From Verrucomicrobiota bacterium (lineage in GTDB: Bacteria; Verrucomicrobiota; Verrucomicrobiia; Chthoniobacterales; UBA10450), in assembly GCA_003219395.1 (NCBI GenBank), contig QHOR01000064.1, positions 1 to 9,708 of the forward strand: a stretch of DNA of 9,708 bases, read 5' to 3'. The notes beneath the pieces are model-generated. The model did no database searches and was not told where the DNA came from. It saw only the letters and a list, made by a program, of their open reading frames with translations. Each line of letters begins with the position of its first letter. The first letter of the stretch is position 1. Shown here one piece after another: positions 1 through 6,683 of the stretch. The position numbers and the translations under genes are program-made.

Positions 1-725
1 AGTGGAAATCTCCAATTGTAAAGTTCTTCTCCGAGGCTGAAAAGACAGCGCTGCGATCAAAGCTGAAAATCGAGGAAGGCGACTGCGTCTTCTTCGGCGC
101 GGACAAATGGGGAATCACTTGTGAAGTTCTTGGCCGCTTGCGGTTGCGTATTGCAGAGATGCAGGATTTGCTCGGCAGGGCGCGACCGCTCCGCGCCGAA
201 CAGGCCGAAGGCACGCCGGACTGGAATTTCCTCTGGGTCACTGATTTTCCGTTGTTTGAATGGAGCGCGGAAGAAAACAAATGGAACGCCATGCATCATC
301 CCTTTACTCGGCCCAAAGTGGAGGACATGTCGCTGTTTGAGCAAAGAAAATTCCCCGACGTTCGTGCGGAGGCGTACGACGTCGTTTTGAACGGTGTCGA
401 GATTGGCGGCGGCAGCATGCGAATTTATGAGCCAGACTTGCAGGATAAAATGTTCGAGGTTCTCGGTATCAGCGCGCAAAATCGGCAGGCACAATTCGGT
501 CATTTGCTGCGTGCGCTGCATCTCGGCGCGCCGCCGCACGGGGGAATCGCGCTCGGGCTTGATCGTTTGATCATGCTCATCGCCGGCGAACAAAGCATCC
601 GGGATGTGATAGCGTTCCCGAAAAACAATCGGAGCATGGATTTGATGTCGAATTCACCGGCCGAAGTCGATTCCCGTCAGTTGAGGGATTTGGGAATCAA
701 ACTGGCGAAAGACAAAGAACTGTAG
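1..725 (+). CDS. aspS: Aspartyl-tRNA synthetase, C-terminal part (5' end outside window)
   Basis: Class II aminoacyl-tRNA synthetase that charges tRNA-Asp (or tRNA-Asp/Asn) in the cytoplasm. The reading frame is open from base 3 to TAG at 723-725, about 240 codons, so the N-terminal anticodon-binding domain and class II motifs 1 and 2 lie upstream of the window. The visible part begins inside the bacterial insertion (GAD) domain (WKSPIVKFF, then GDCVFFGAD at about 80-106). It continues with the catalytic core: [10 protein letters not shown] near 234-263, AMHHPFTRP near 288-314, the GGGSMR segment near 405-422, and class II motif 3 (GGIALGLDR, 540-566) with its conserved arginine. The tail ([11 protein letters not shown], then SPAEVD) is the usual ending of bacterial-type AspRS. 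It is convergent with the ferredoxin gene across a 39-base gap in which I see no clear terminator. The frame is intact throughout. Identity is very secure; discriminating versus non-discriminating type cannot be decided from this part. Confidence 0.96.
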   Translation, partial: WKSPIVKFFSEAEKTALRSKLKIEEGDCVFFGADKWGITCEVLGRLRLRIAEMQDLLGRARPLRAEQAEGTPDWNFLWVTDFPLFEWSAEENKWNAMHHPFTRPKVEDMSLFEQRKFPDVRAEAYDVVLNGVEIGGGSMRIYEPDLQDKMFEVLGISAQNRQAQFGHLLRALHLGAPPHGGIALGLDRLIMLIAGEQSIRDVIAFPKNNRSMDLMSNSPAEVDSRQLRDLGIKLAKDKEL

Positions 726-764
726 AGGCAGCTCTGTCAGCCGCATTGGATGCGAACCGCGGAT

Positions 765-1085
765 TCAATAACCTAGCGCCGCTTTTCGCTCAGCTGCGGT
801 TGGCAAAGGGTCCTTGCGCGCCGTGATCGCCTCCGCGCCCGAGTCCTTGATCTGGTTCGCCTGGACCGCGTTGAATTCGATGTCTTTTGTGAATTCAGCT
901 GGAAGATCCGCTTCCGCATAGATGGCGTGCACAGGGCAAACATCGACACATGCCATACAGTCAATGCACTCGTCCGGGTGAATAACTACCTGGCTCTCCA
1001 TTTCGTAGAAGCAGGCGACTGGGCAGACCTCCACACAATCGGTGAACTTGCACCCGTTACATTTGTCGGTCACAACGTGGGCCAT
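765..1085 (-). CDS. fdxA: 7Fe-type ferredoxin ([3Fe-4S][4Fe-4S], FdI/FdxA family)
   Basis: Small soluble electron carrier of 106 residues, close to the length of Azotobacter FdI. The N-terminal half carries the full cysteine pattern: C9, C12, C17, C21, C25, then C40, C43, C46 and C50, each of the last two groups followed by proline. By analogy with FdI, C9, C17 and C50 should hold the 3Fe cluster and C21, C40, C43, C46 the 4Fe cluster. C12 and C25 match the two non-ligand cysteines also present in FdI. The spacing of seven residues between C9 and C17, rather than the CxxCxxC of 8Fe ferredoxins, supports a 7Fe type. The C-terminal half is the acidic/polar extension (KDPLPTAAE) typical of this family. 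It lies 67 bases downstream of the symporter gene on the same strand, so shared transcription is possible. I see no good Shine-Dalgarno before the ATG at 1085. The physiological partner is unknown. Confidence 0.93.
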   Translation of the reverse strand: MAHVVTDKCNGCKFTDCVEVCPVACFYEMESQVVIHPDECIDCMACVDVCPVHAIYAEADLPAEFTKDIEFNAVQANQIKDSGAEAITARKDPLPTAAERKAALGY

Positions 1086-1133
1086 GGGATTTCGGTATTT
1101 GAAGATTGCGCAAAAAAACTGCCGTTACGCATA

Positions 1134-1153
1134 ACTGGCCAGCCGTGGCCAGT
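1134..1153. repeat. Inverted repeat between symporter and ferredoxin genes
   Basis: ACTGGCC and GGCCAGT form a perfect 7-base-pair stem around a 6-base loop, directly after the TGA of the symporter gene (minus strand); the last base of the stop codon is the first base of the stem. Read on the minus strand, a run of seven T follows only after a further 15 bases (1118-1112), so it is not a canonical intrinsic terminator. It could be a 3'-end stabilising or partial-termination hairpin separating the two expression levels, or chance. Confidence 0.45.
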
Positions 1154-2784
1154 CAATGCCTGGTTTTAGCATAAGCGTGATGTGACTCGGGCTGAAGGTG
1201 CTCCCGGCCAGTCCGGAACAAAATCGCCACAAAAAAGGTGACGATTGTCCCGAAGCAAATCCACCACGGGAATGCCATTAGCGGAAGCCAGTGTGGGGGG
1301 GCATACGCGATTTTCCCAAATGCTCGCGCAATCGTGTTCGGTAAATCGCTTATGATTGTGACGACGATGAAACCGGTAATCATGGCAATAATGTTGCCGC
1401 GATTGTTGCCACGCGTTTTCGTCAGTGTGCCGGCGAGGAAAATGCCGAGCACCGAGCCGTATGTGTAGCCATAAATCCCGAGGACGACTGGAATGATGCG
1501 CACGTTCGGCAGGACGATTACAAAATAGGAAGTAGCCGATGCTACAATGATCATGAGAACGGAAAAACCGATCGTGGCCCAGCGGACGGTGCGCAAACTT
1601 TGTTCGCCGGTTGCGGTGGGGTTAATGTAAGGCTCGTACCAATCGCGTGTAAAACTCGTGGCGAGCGCATTGATCGCCGTGCTGAGCGAGCCCATGGCGG
1701 TGGCGAAAATTCCTGCGATTAACAAACCGCGCATCCCAACCGGCATTTCGTAGAGAATAAAATGACAAAACGTGTCGTTTGGGGATTTCGGCAGGTTCGG
1801 ATCGAAATGGGTCTGGTAATAAACCCAGAGCAACAAGCCGATACTCAAAAACGTGAGGGCGATTGGAATGTCGGCGAGCCCGGAAAGAATTAGGGAGCGT
1901 CGGCTGCGGCGAATGTCCACTGCGGTCAACATTCGCTGCACCATGTCCTGGTCGGTACCGTGCGTGGCCATGGTGATAAATGTTGATCCGATGAGCCCGG
2001 CAAAAATGGTGTACTCGATCTCGAACATTCCTTTGATTTTAGTCCAACCGCTTTTTGCCGGATCGAATCCGGTCGTAATGACATCGGACAAATGAAAGCC
2101 ACCGTGAAGCTCGACGATTTTGTGCCACCCGCCGGGAATCGCGAAATAAAGCAGCGCGAGCGCTACCAGCGCGCTGCCCATCATGATGGAGGCCTGAATG
2201 AAATCGGTCCACACCACCGCTTTGATTCCACCGATCGTTGTGTAAATCGCGGTCAAAATCACGATCACAACTGTTGCTCCAATGTAAATGAAGAGAGTTT
2301 CGGTTTGTCCTGGCCGCGTGCCCCGAATCATTTCGTACGCGAGCACAAGCGCGATCGCTGCGACGTAGAGCCGCGCGCCCGAGGCGAGCACGCGCGTGAA
2401 CAGGAAAACCGCGGAGGCGGCATTTTTCGATCCGACACCGAAGCGGGCCGTCAGATATTCGTAGATTGAGAAAACCTTGTAGTCGTAATACGGCTTGATG
2501 AAAATGTAACTGACAAGAATGCGCGCCAGAATAGTGCCGAAAGCGAGCTGAATGTAAGTATAATTACGCAGCGCAAATCCTTCGCCCGGGGTTCCGAAAA
2601 ATGTCCCGGCGCTTGTTTCGGCCGCGATAATGGAGGCCAGCACCGCCCACCACGGAATACGACGGCCCCCGAGCGCAAAGTCCGCGAGATTTTCCTCTCT
2701 TCGGCCCATATAAAGTCCGATGGAGATGATTAGAACGAAGTAGAGAAGCAGAACTGTGCTGTCGATGGCGAGTCGGCCGTCCAT
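1153..2784 (-). CDS. Sodium:solute symporter (SSS family)
   Basis: Inner-membrane sodium-coupled transporter of 543 residues; substrate not identifiable. The protein is hydrophobic along its length, with about 13 membrane segments expected for SSS proteins. N-terminal hallmark: short outside end, first helix at about 8-27, then the GGR.IPWW.VLAS motif at 39-51 and ETSAGTFFG.P near 56-66. The family signature lies at 181-206 (YTTIGGIKAVVWTD.IQ). THGTDQDMVQRML at 274-286 is the usual GTDQ..VQR motif. In the eighth-helix region, GSLSTAINALATSFTRD (365-381) matches the vSGLT sodium-site helix: the first of the two adjacent serines is Gly365 here, while the second, which is the more conserved sodium ligand, is Ser366. 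The tail is short and polar (QPESHHAYAKTRH). It is divergent from the glycosylase gene across 128 bases and is followed by the ferredoxin gene. No clear ribosome site precedes the ATG at 2784. Family assignment is firm, function beyond that open. Confidence 0.93.
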   Translation of the reverse strand: MDGRLAIDSTVLLLYFVLIISIGLYMGRREENLADFALGGRRIPWWAVLASIIAAETSAGTFFGTPGEGFALRNYTYIQLAFGTILARILVSYIFIKPYYDYKVFSIYEYLTARFGVGSKNAASAVFLFTRVLASGARLYVAAIALVLAYEMIRGTRPGQTETLFIYIGATVVIVILTAIYTTIGGIKAVVWTDFIQASIMMGSALVALALLYFAIPGGWHKIVELHGGFHLSDVITTGFDPAKSGWTKIKGMFEIEYTIFAGLIGSTFITMATHGTDQDMVQRMLTAVDIRRSRRSLILSGLADIPIALTFLSIGLLLWVYYQTHFDPNLPKSPNDTFCHFILYEMPVGMRGLLIAGIFATAMGSLSTAINALATSFTRDWYEPYINPTATGEQSLRTVRWATIGFSVLMIIVASATSYFVIVLPNVRIIPVVLGIYGYTYGSVLGIFLAGTLTKTRGNNRGNIIAMITGFIVVTIISDLPNTIARAFGKIAYAPPHWLPLMAFPWWICFGTIVTFFVAILFRTGREHLQPESHHAYAKTRH

Positions 2785-2801
2785 GTCGGCGGTTATTTAG
2801 C

Positions 2802-2829
2802 CACAGATAAAGCGAGATAAAACACAGAT
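2802..2829. repeat. CACAGAT-type short spacer repeat
   Basis: CACAGAT occurs at 2802-2808 and again at 2823-2829, with a degenerate copy (GCGAGATAA, 2812-2820) between them, giving three units of about 10-11 bases. It lies just upstream of the symporter start in the divergent spacer. I associate such CACAGAT-AA strings with scattered intergenic repeats of some environmental bacterial genomes; that link is from memory, not tested here. Confidence 0.5.
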
Positions 2830-2851
2830 TATGTGATGCTCTGAGTCTTGG

Positions 2852-2906
2852 TCGTGCTCCTGCTCATGCTTGTAATCGATTCTTAATGCTAAATTCTGGA
2901 TTCTAG
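2852..2906. repeat. Degenerate 6-bp and 7-bp tandem repeats in divergent spacer
   Basis: Three consecutive hexamers TCGTGC, TCCTGC, TCATGC (2852-2869) differ only at the third base and are followed by weaker units TTGTAA and TCGATT. Nearer the glycosylase start, ATTCTGG and ATTCTAG (2893-2906) form two tandem heptamers. Together with the CACAGAT units they fill most of the 128-base spacer that must also hold two divergent promoters. No strong promoter consensus stands out. Confidence 0.5.
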
Positions 2907-2912
2907 ATCGCA

Positions 2913-3899
2913 ATGAAACTCATCGACATTCCCGCATCAGATTTTCATCTAGCGATGACACTCGATTCCGGCCAGGTCTTTCACTGGCAAAACGTGTGCG
3001 AGGGATTTGTGGGCACGATTGGCGATGTGGCTGTTTACGTCGAGCAGCGTGGAAACAGCTTGAAAGTCATACGTGGTGGACCGCCCCACAACTTTAAGCC
3101 GTCGAGTTTTTGCCAAACCGTCGCGCGTTATTTCGCGCTTGATCATCCACTGGCAGAAATCTGCGCGTCCTTCCCGGATGACCCGGCAATGAACGCGGCT
3201 CGGCGCTTTTGCCGCGGTTTGCGAATTATTCGCCAGCCGAGATGGGAATGCCTGGCCACGTTCATCTGTTCCTCGATGAAACAGGTGGCACATATTCGTC
3301 AAATTTCGCTCGCGCTGCGTCGCCGCTTTGGTGACAGACGAAAAGTCGGTGATCATGTGGTCTACACATTTCCGCCAGCGCAACGAATTGCCGATGTTAC
3401 TGAGAATGATTTGCGCCAATGCGCACTAGGTTATCGCGCCAAAAATCTCCTCGCGACTGCTCGACTTGTCAGTTCGGGTGAATGCGATCTGGAATCATGG
3501 TCCGGTCTATTTGATGCCGATCTTACAGAAAAGTTGTGCTCATTGCCCGGCGTGGGAGCAAAGATAGCTAACTGCGTAATGCTGTTCGGTTATGAGCGGC
3601 TGCGCGCATTTCCCATCGACGTCTGGATCGAGAGAGTTTTGAAACGACAATATTTTCCGCGGAAGAAAAGAATCACAAAATCGCGGCTCCTCGAATTTTC
3701 GGCAACCTACTTTGGCGAACAGGGCGGTTACGCGCAGCAATACTTGTTCCACCACGCGCGGATGACCTCGCGAAGATCCACAATGGCCAAGAACGCTGAC
3801 AATGGAGGCGGCGCGCTCTCGCGCCGAGGAATACACCTTGTGCGGTCCGAAGCCAGGCCGTCCCCACACCTGGCCAAGTTGTCAGCACGCATGGGCTGA
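2913..3899 (+). CDS. ogg: 8-oxoguanine DNA glycosylase (OGG family, HhH-GPD)
   Basis: Base-excision repair glycosylase/AP lyase that removes 8-oxoguanine from DNA; 328 residues. The N-terminal domain has SGQVFHW (19-25), matching the human OGG1 GQSFRW strand whose Gly42 senses 8-oxoG. FICSSMKQVAHI (117-128) matches the FICSSNNNIARI segment. The helix-hairpin-helix is LCSLPGVGAKIANC (208-221) with catalytic Lys217 and Cys221, and the GPD aspartate is Asp236 (FPIDVW), 19 residues later exactly as in OGG1 (Lys249/Asp268). Gln275 and Phe279 fit OGG1 Gln315/Phe319, which stack on the damaged base. Human Asn149 and Arg154, which contact the opposite cytosine, are Met122 and His127 here. After the conserved GGYAQQYLFHHAR (271-283) comes a 45-residue basic, low-hydrophobicity tail that I cannot match to the family and that contains a strong hairpin in the DNA. 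The ATG at 2913 begins the usual domain start; no clear Shine-Dalgarno. Confidence 0.88.
   Translation: MKLIDIPASDFHLAMTLDSGQVFHWQNVCEGFVGTIGDVAVYVEQRGNSLKVIRGGPPHNFKPSSFCQTVARYFALDHPLAEICASFPDDPAMNAARRFCRGLRIIRQPRWECLATFICSSMKQVAHIRQISLALRRRFGDRRKVGDHVVYTFPPAQRIADVTENDLRQCALGYRAKNLLATARLVSSGECDLESWSGLFDADLTEKLCSLPGVGAKIANCVMLFGYERLRAFPIDVWIERVLKRQYFPRKKRITKSRLLEFSATYFGEQGGYAQQYLFHHARMTSRRSTMAKNADNGGGALSRRGIHLVRSEARPSPHLAKLSARMG
3809..3826. repeat. GC-rich hairpin inside 3' end of glycosylase gene
   Basis: CGGCGCG and CGCGCCG form a perfect 7-base-pair GC-only stem with a CTCT loop. It lies in the non-conserved C-terminal tail region of the glycosylase gene (around residues 300-305). No T run follows, so it is not an intrinsic terminator. 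It may be a palindromic repeat that has been read into the gene; another small inverted pair, CCAGG/CCTGG, sits nearby at about 3854-3874. Confidence 0.5.
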
Positions 3900-3970
3900 G
3901 ATAGTGTTCCCCCCTTAAACTGAAGCCTCCGAGGTCCAATTTTTCTGATTACTGAGAAACCGCTCTCACG

Positions 3971-4936
3971 ATGACGGCTGACATTATGTTCGCCCGGCCG
4001 GGCACCCCTGAAAATCTTAGGGATCACGAGTACGAGACGCGAACGATTCTGCTGGCGGTGCTCGCGGCGATTCTTATTCATCTGTTCGTGGCTTTTTTTC
4101 TTGCTGCCTTCGGCGGTATTTTCTCACCGCCGGCTCCGATCGAGGATAAACCGGTTGAATTAACGCTCGTTGATCTTTCGCCGACCACGAAGAATTCGGA
4201 ATTTGTGGAAACGGACGAATCCAAAAAGGCGCCCGAACCGACAGAGAAAACATTTGAGTCTAACGCCAATTCAATTGGAGCAAGCGAGTTAGCTGCCACT
4301 GGGCAATTACCGTTGCCGTCGCAGACCGGCAAAGATCGGCCTTTTATGGATTTGGAGACACATCAACACTCGTTAGAGACAAAAGGGGCCCAGCCACAAC
4401 CGAGTGCGGCGCCACAGGAAAATCCCAACCCCTCGGCGGCACCGCAAACCCGACAAGCCCCAGTAACTGCAGCGGAGCAATTTGCGATGCTGACTCAAAA
4501 ACCCACTCCGGCAGCAACCCCATTGGCCGCTTCACCGCAAACACGATCCGCGTATCGGGCTCAAAAAGAGCGGACGCGTATTTCCGGACGGATTACGAAC
4601 CGCGGCGTCTCCTCCGTGAATGCTCTGGGAACCCCGCTTGGTCGTTATCAGAAGTTTCTTTTGGACGCGATTGGCTCACGCTGGTACGCGTTTGTCGATC
4701 GGCAAATCGACTTGATCAGTATCGGCACGGCCCGCGTTGCGTTTGTGGTCGACCGAAGCGGCCATGTGAAGAACCTCAAGATCGTCGAAAATTCATCAAA
4801 CGAGGCATTGGCAAATGTCTGTATCCAATCGATTCAGGACGCTCAATTGCCTCCGATGCCGGATGAGTTAGCTACCAAGCTGCCTCCGGAAGGATTGGAC
4901 ATGGACATTCCATTCACGATCTTTCCGAACCGATGA
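3971..4936 (+). CDS. TonB/TolA-like energy-transducing periplasmic protein
   Basis: Predicted to carry proton-motive energy from an ExbB/ExbD motor across the periplasm; 321 residues. Residues 1-24 are cytoplasmic and charged. One membrane anchor spans about 25-48 and contains a histidine (His37), as the anchors of TonB and TolA do, but lacks the paired serine of their SHLS motif. Residues 50-200 form a Pro/Gln/Ala/Ser-rich, probably unstructured linker with a repeated SAAPQ unit (145-149 and 155-159), without long EP/KP runs. The C-terminal domain from about 205 has GTPLGRYQKFLLDAIGSRWY (220-239), then VAFVVDRSGHVKNLKIVENS (256-275) and LPPMPDEL (293-300), the strand-helix pattern of TonB/TolA C-terminal domains. 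The stop overlaps the exbB start by four bases (ATGA, 4933-4936). It starts 72 bases after the glycosylase stop, so the cluster promoter probably lies in that gap or inside the glycosylase gene. TonB versus TolA role is undecided. A second in-frame ATG at 3986 is possible. Confidence 0.85.
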   Translation: MTADIMFARPGTPENLRDHEYETRTILLAVLAAILIHLFVAFFLAAFGGIFSPPAPIEDKPVELTLVDLSPTTKNSEFVETDESKKAPEPTEKTFESNANSIGASELAATGQLPLPSQTGKDRPFMDLETHQHSLETKGAQPQPSAAPQENPNPSAAPQTRQAPVTAAEQFAMLTQKPTPAATPLAASPQTRSAYRAQKERTRISGRITNRGVSSVNALGTPLGRYQKFLLDAIGSRWYAFVDRQIDLISIGTARVAFVVDRSGHVKNLKIVENSSNEALANVCIQSIQDAQLPPMPDELATKLPPEGLDMDIPFTIFPNR

Positions 4937-5658
4937 TCATTGGGGCGATAACTATCGAGACTCCGGACACCGTGAATACCGTGTTTGGATTCTTCGCGAA
5001 GGGTGGCCTCTTCATGTGGCCGTTGCTGGCCTGTTCTATTGTCTCGGTAACGATAATGATTTTGCGCGGTCTCGCCTTGCGGCGCACTAAGGTCCTGCCG
5101 CCTTTGATCGAGAGCGAAATAGAACGGTTGGCCCCAGGTGAAAGCCCTGAGCGGCTGTCGCGCAGCGTGCATCATGATGGTTCGCCATTGGCGCGCATCG
5201 CTCGCGTTGCACTGCAATATTTACGCAGTCCACGCTCGGAAAACGTGGAAGCGGTTCAAACGCGCGCTCGTCACGAGATGGTCCGGCTGGAAAAAGGTCT
5301 CATCATCCTGGAAGTCATCGTGGGCATTGCGCCACTGCTCGGCCTGATCGGAGCGGTCTCGGGACTGGTTCACGTATTTTCTCAGCTCGGATTGAGCTCC
5401 GGCGCATCGGATACGCGTCAGATCGCTCGCGGTATTGCCGAAGCATTGAATGCAACCGTGTTCGGGCTTTCAATCGCCGTGCCGACATTGATCGGGTTTA
5501 CTTATTTTTCCAGGAAAGTTGAAGTGATGTCGGTGGAGATGGAAACGCTGGTCGTCGAGTTGATAAACAAATGCTATTATGGGCGGTCTTCCCGCGAATT
5601 CGCGGCGGCAACAGCCTCCGCCGCCAGCTCGATGCCGATTTCGACGCCGGTAGCATAA
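4933..5658 (+). CDS. exbB: ExbB/TolQ/MotA-type proton channel protein
   Basis: Inner-membrane stator subunit that, with ExbD, uses proton flow to energise the TonB-like partner; 241 residues, the usual size. Three membrane helices are predicted at about 27-48, 124-148 and 171-195, with a cytoplasmic domain between the first two, as in ExbB. The second helix carries APLLGLIGAVSGLV (133-146), the equivalent of the E. coli APFVGLFGTVWG motif, but the pore threonine (Thr148 in E. coli) is Ala141. The third helix has GIAEALNATVFGLSIAVP (167-184), keeping the second pore threonine as Thr174. The C-terminal tail (222-241) is low-complexity Ala/Ser/Thr. The start overlaps the preceding stop as ATGA, implying translational coupling. 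ExbB versus TolQ cannot be separated by eye; the tonB-first, exbD-next order fits either. Confidence in the family is high. Confidence 0.9.
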   Translation: MIIGAITIETPDTVNTVFGFFAKGGLFMWPLLACSIVSVTIMILRGLALRRTKVLPPLIESEIERLAPGESPERLSRSVHHDGSPLARIARVALQYLRSPRSENVEAVQTRARHEMVRLEKGLIILEVIVGIAPLLGLIGAVSGLVHVFSQLGLSSGASDTRQIARGIAEALNATVFGLSIAVPTLIGFTYFSRKVEVMSVEMETLVVELINKCYYGRSSREFAAATASAASSMPISTPVA

Positions 5659-5680
5659 GACGCGCGGCGCCTTTCACGCC

Positions 5681-6088
5681 ATGAAGTTTGCAGTAAGAAA
5701 ACGAAGAGCGCCCGTCATCATCATCGTCTCACTGGTCGATATCCTGATCATCCTGCTGATTTTTTTTGTCGTTTCCACAACCTTTAAGAAAGATCAGCCC
5801 GAAGTTCAGATTAATTTGCCGGAATCCAAAACGGCAAAGAAACAGCCCGCTGAACTGGAACACGCGATCGTCAGCATCGATCAAAATGACGAGATCAAAT
5901 TGGACGGACGGGCCGTGGGAGCGGATGAACTGGAGGGCGCCGTGCGCAACCTGCCGGAGACCCGCAAATCCACGCTTGCACTCCAAGCGGACAAGAAAGC
6001 TTCCTTCGGCACAATCATTAAAGTGATGGACGCGTTAAAGCTCGCGGGCGTACGAAATTTGCCGGCGTTTACGCGCGAAGAGAAATGA
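5681..6088 (+). CDS. exbD: ExbD/TolR-type biopolymer transport protein
   Basis: Partner of the ExbB-like channel; 135 residues, normal length. It has a short positively charged cytoplasmic start (KFAVRKRR), one membrane helix at about 11-33, and a periplasmic domain. Asp20 in SLVDILIILLIFFVV is at the place of the essential proton-carrying aspartate (Asp25 in E. coli ExbD). The periplasmic part shows the family pattern: INLPES (44-49), IVSIDQNDEIKLDG (63-76) and LALQADKKASFGTIIKVMDA (98-117). It begins 22 bases after the exbB stop and its TGA overlaps the def start by four bases (ATGA, 6085-6088). The order tonB-like, exbB, exbD suggests one transcript. Confidence 0.92.
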   Translation: MKFAVRKRRAPVIIIVSLVDILIILLIFFVVSTTFKKDQPEVQINLPESKTAKKQPAELEHAIVSIDQNDEIKLDGRAVGADELEGAVRNLPETRKSTLALQADKKASFGTIIKVMDALKLAGVRNLPAFTREEK

Positions 6089-6681
6089 TCCTTCAGATCT
6101 TGGAATACGGCGACCCCATTCTGCGGGCCAAAGGCAAACCGATCGAGAACGTGGACGATCGAATCCGCGAGCTGGCTGCAAACATGGTGGAGACGATGCA
6201 CGCGGCGAATGGCGTCGGCCTGGCAGCACAGCAGGTCGGTGAGGCTTTGCGGCTCACCGTCGTCGATGTTTCGCTCGTTGAAGATCGGCCCAGCACTTTG
6301 AAATTGGATGGCAAAGAGGTCGATCCCAAGACTGCGATGCCGCTGGTGTTAATCAATCCGGAAATTGAGTTGCGCGGCACGAGTGAAGCGGGCGTCGAGG
6401 GTTGCTTAAGTTTTCCGGAGATCACCGGTACGATTGAACGAACCAAGTCAGTGATCGCGCGCGCCCAAACTTTGGAAGGTGGCGCCGTCGAAATTGAGGC
6501 GAGCGGATTCCTTGCCCGGGCGATTCAGCACGAAGGCGATCATCTCAACGGGATTTTATTTATTGATCGCATGAATTCGGCGGCAAAGGCTGCGTTGTCG
6601 AGTCGCTTGAAACGACTGCACAAAGAGACGAGACGTGGCATCAGGCATCGCGAACCGCTCGTAAGCGAGACCACGTTGTAG
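6085..6681 (+). CDS. def: Peptide deformylase
   Basis: Metalloenzyme that removes the formyl group from the N-terminal methionine of new proteins in the cytoplasm. 198 residues, slightly long for the bacterial enzyme. All three family motifs are present: motif 1 GVGLAAQQVG (43-52), with Gln in place of the common Pro before the conserved Gln50; motif 2 EGCLSFP (105-111) with metal ligand Cys107; motif 3 QHEGDHLNG (148-156) with ligands His149 and His153 and catalytic Glu150. A hydrophilic insertion (about 66-84) lengthens the loop before LVLINPEI. The C-terminal extension after LFIDRM is basic. The ATG overlaps the exbD stop (ATGA), and a purine-rich stretch (GAAGAGAA) lies just upstream inside exbD. 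The usual partner fmt is absent. The gene ends three bases before the long palindrome at 6684, which may mark the end of the transcript. Confidence 0.95.
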   Translation: MILQILEYGDPILRAKGKPIENVDDRIRELAANMVETMHAANGVGLAAQQVGEALRLTVVDVSLVEDRPSTLKLDGKEVDPKTAMPLVLINPEIELRGTSEAGVEGCLSFPEITGTIERTKSVIARAQTLEGGAVEIEASGFLARAIQHEGDHLNGILFIDRMNSAAKAALSSRLKRLHKETRRGIRHREPLVSETTL

Positions 6682-6683
6682 CG

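Noticed and set aside
57..593. 178-codon minus-strand frame opposite aspS
   Set aside because: It is antisense to a clear AspRS with intact motifs; its peptide has no recognisable domain.
2092..2469. 125-codon plus-strand frame opposite the symporter
   Set aside because: Charged, low-quality peptide mirroring a membrane-protein gene; a shadow frame.
2949..3419. 156-codon minus-strand frame opposite the glycosylase
   Set aside because: The plus strand encodes conserved OGG motifs across the same bases; the antisense peptide has no motif.
3879..3907. Promoter TTGTCA with 17-base spacing to TAGTGT before the tonB-like gene
   Set aside because: The -35-like box is fair but the -10 match is poor, and promoter consensus for this organism is unknown.
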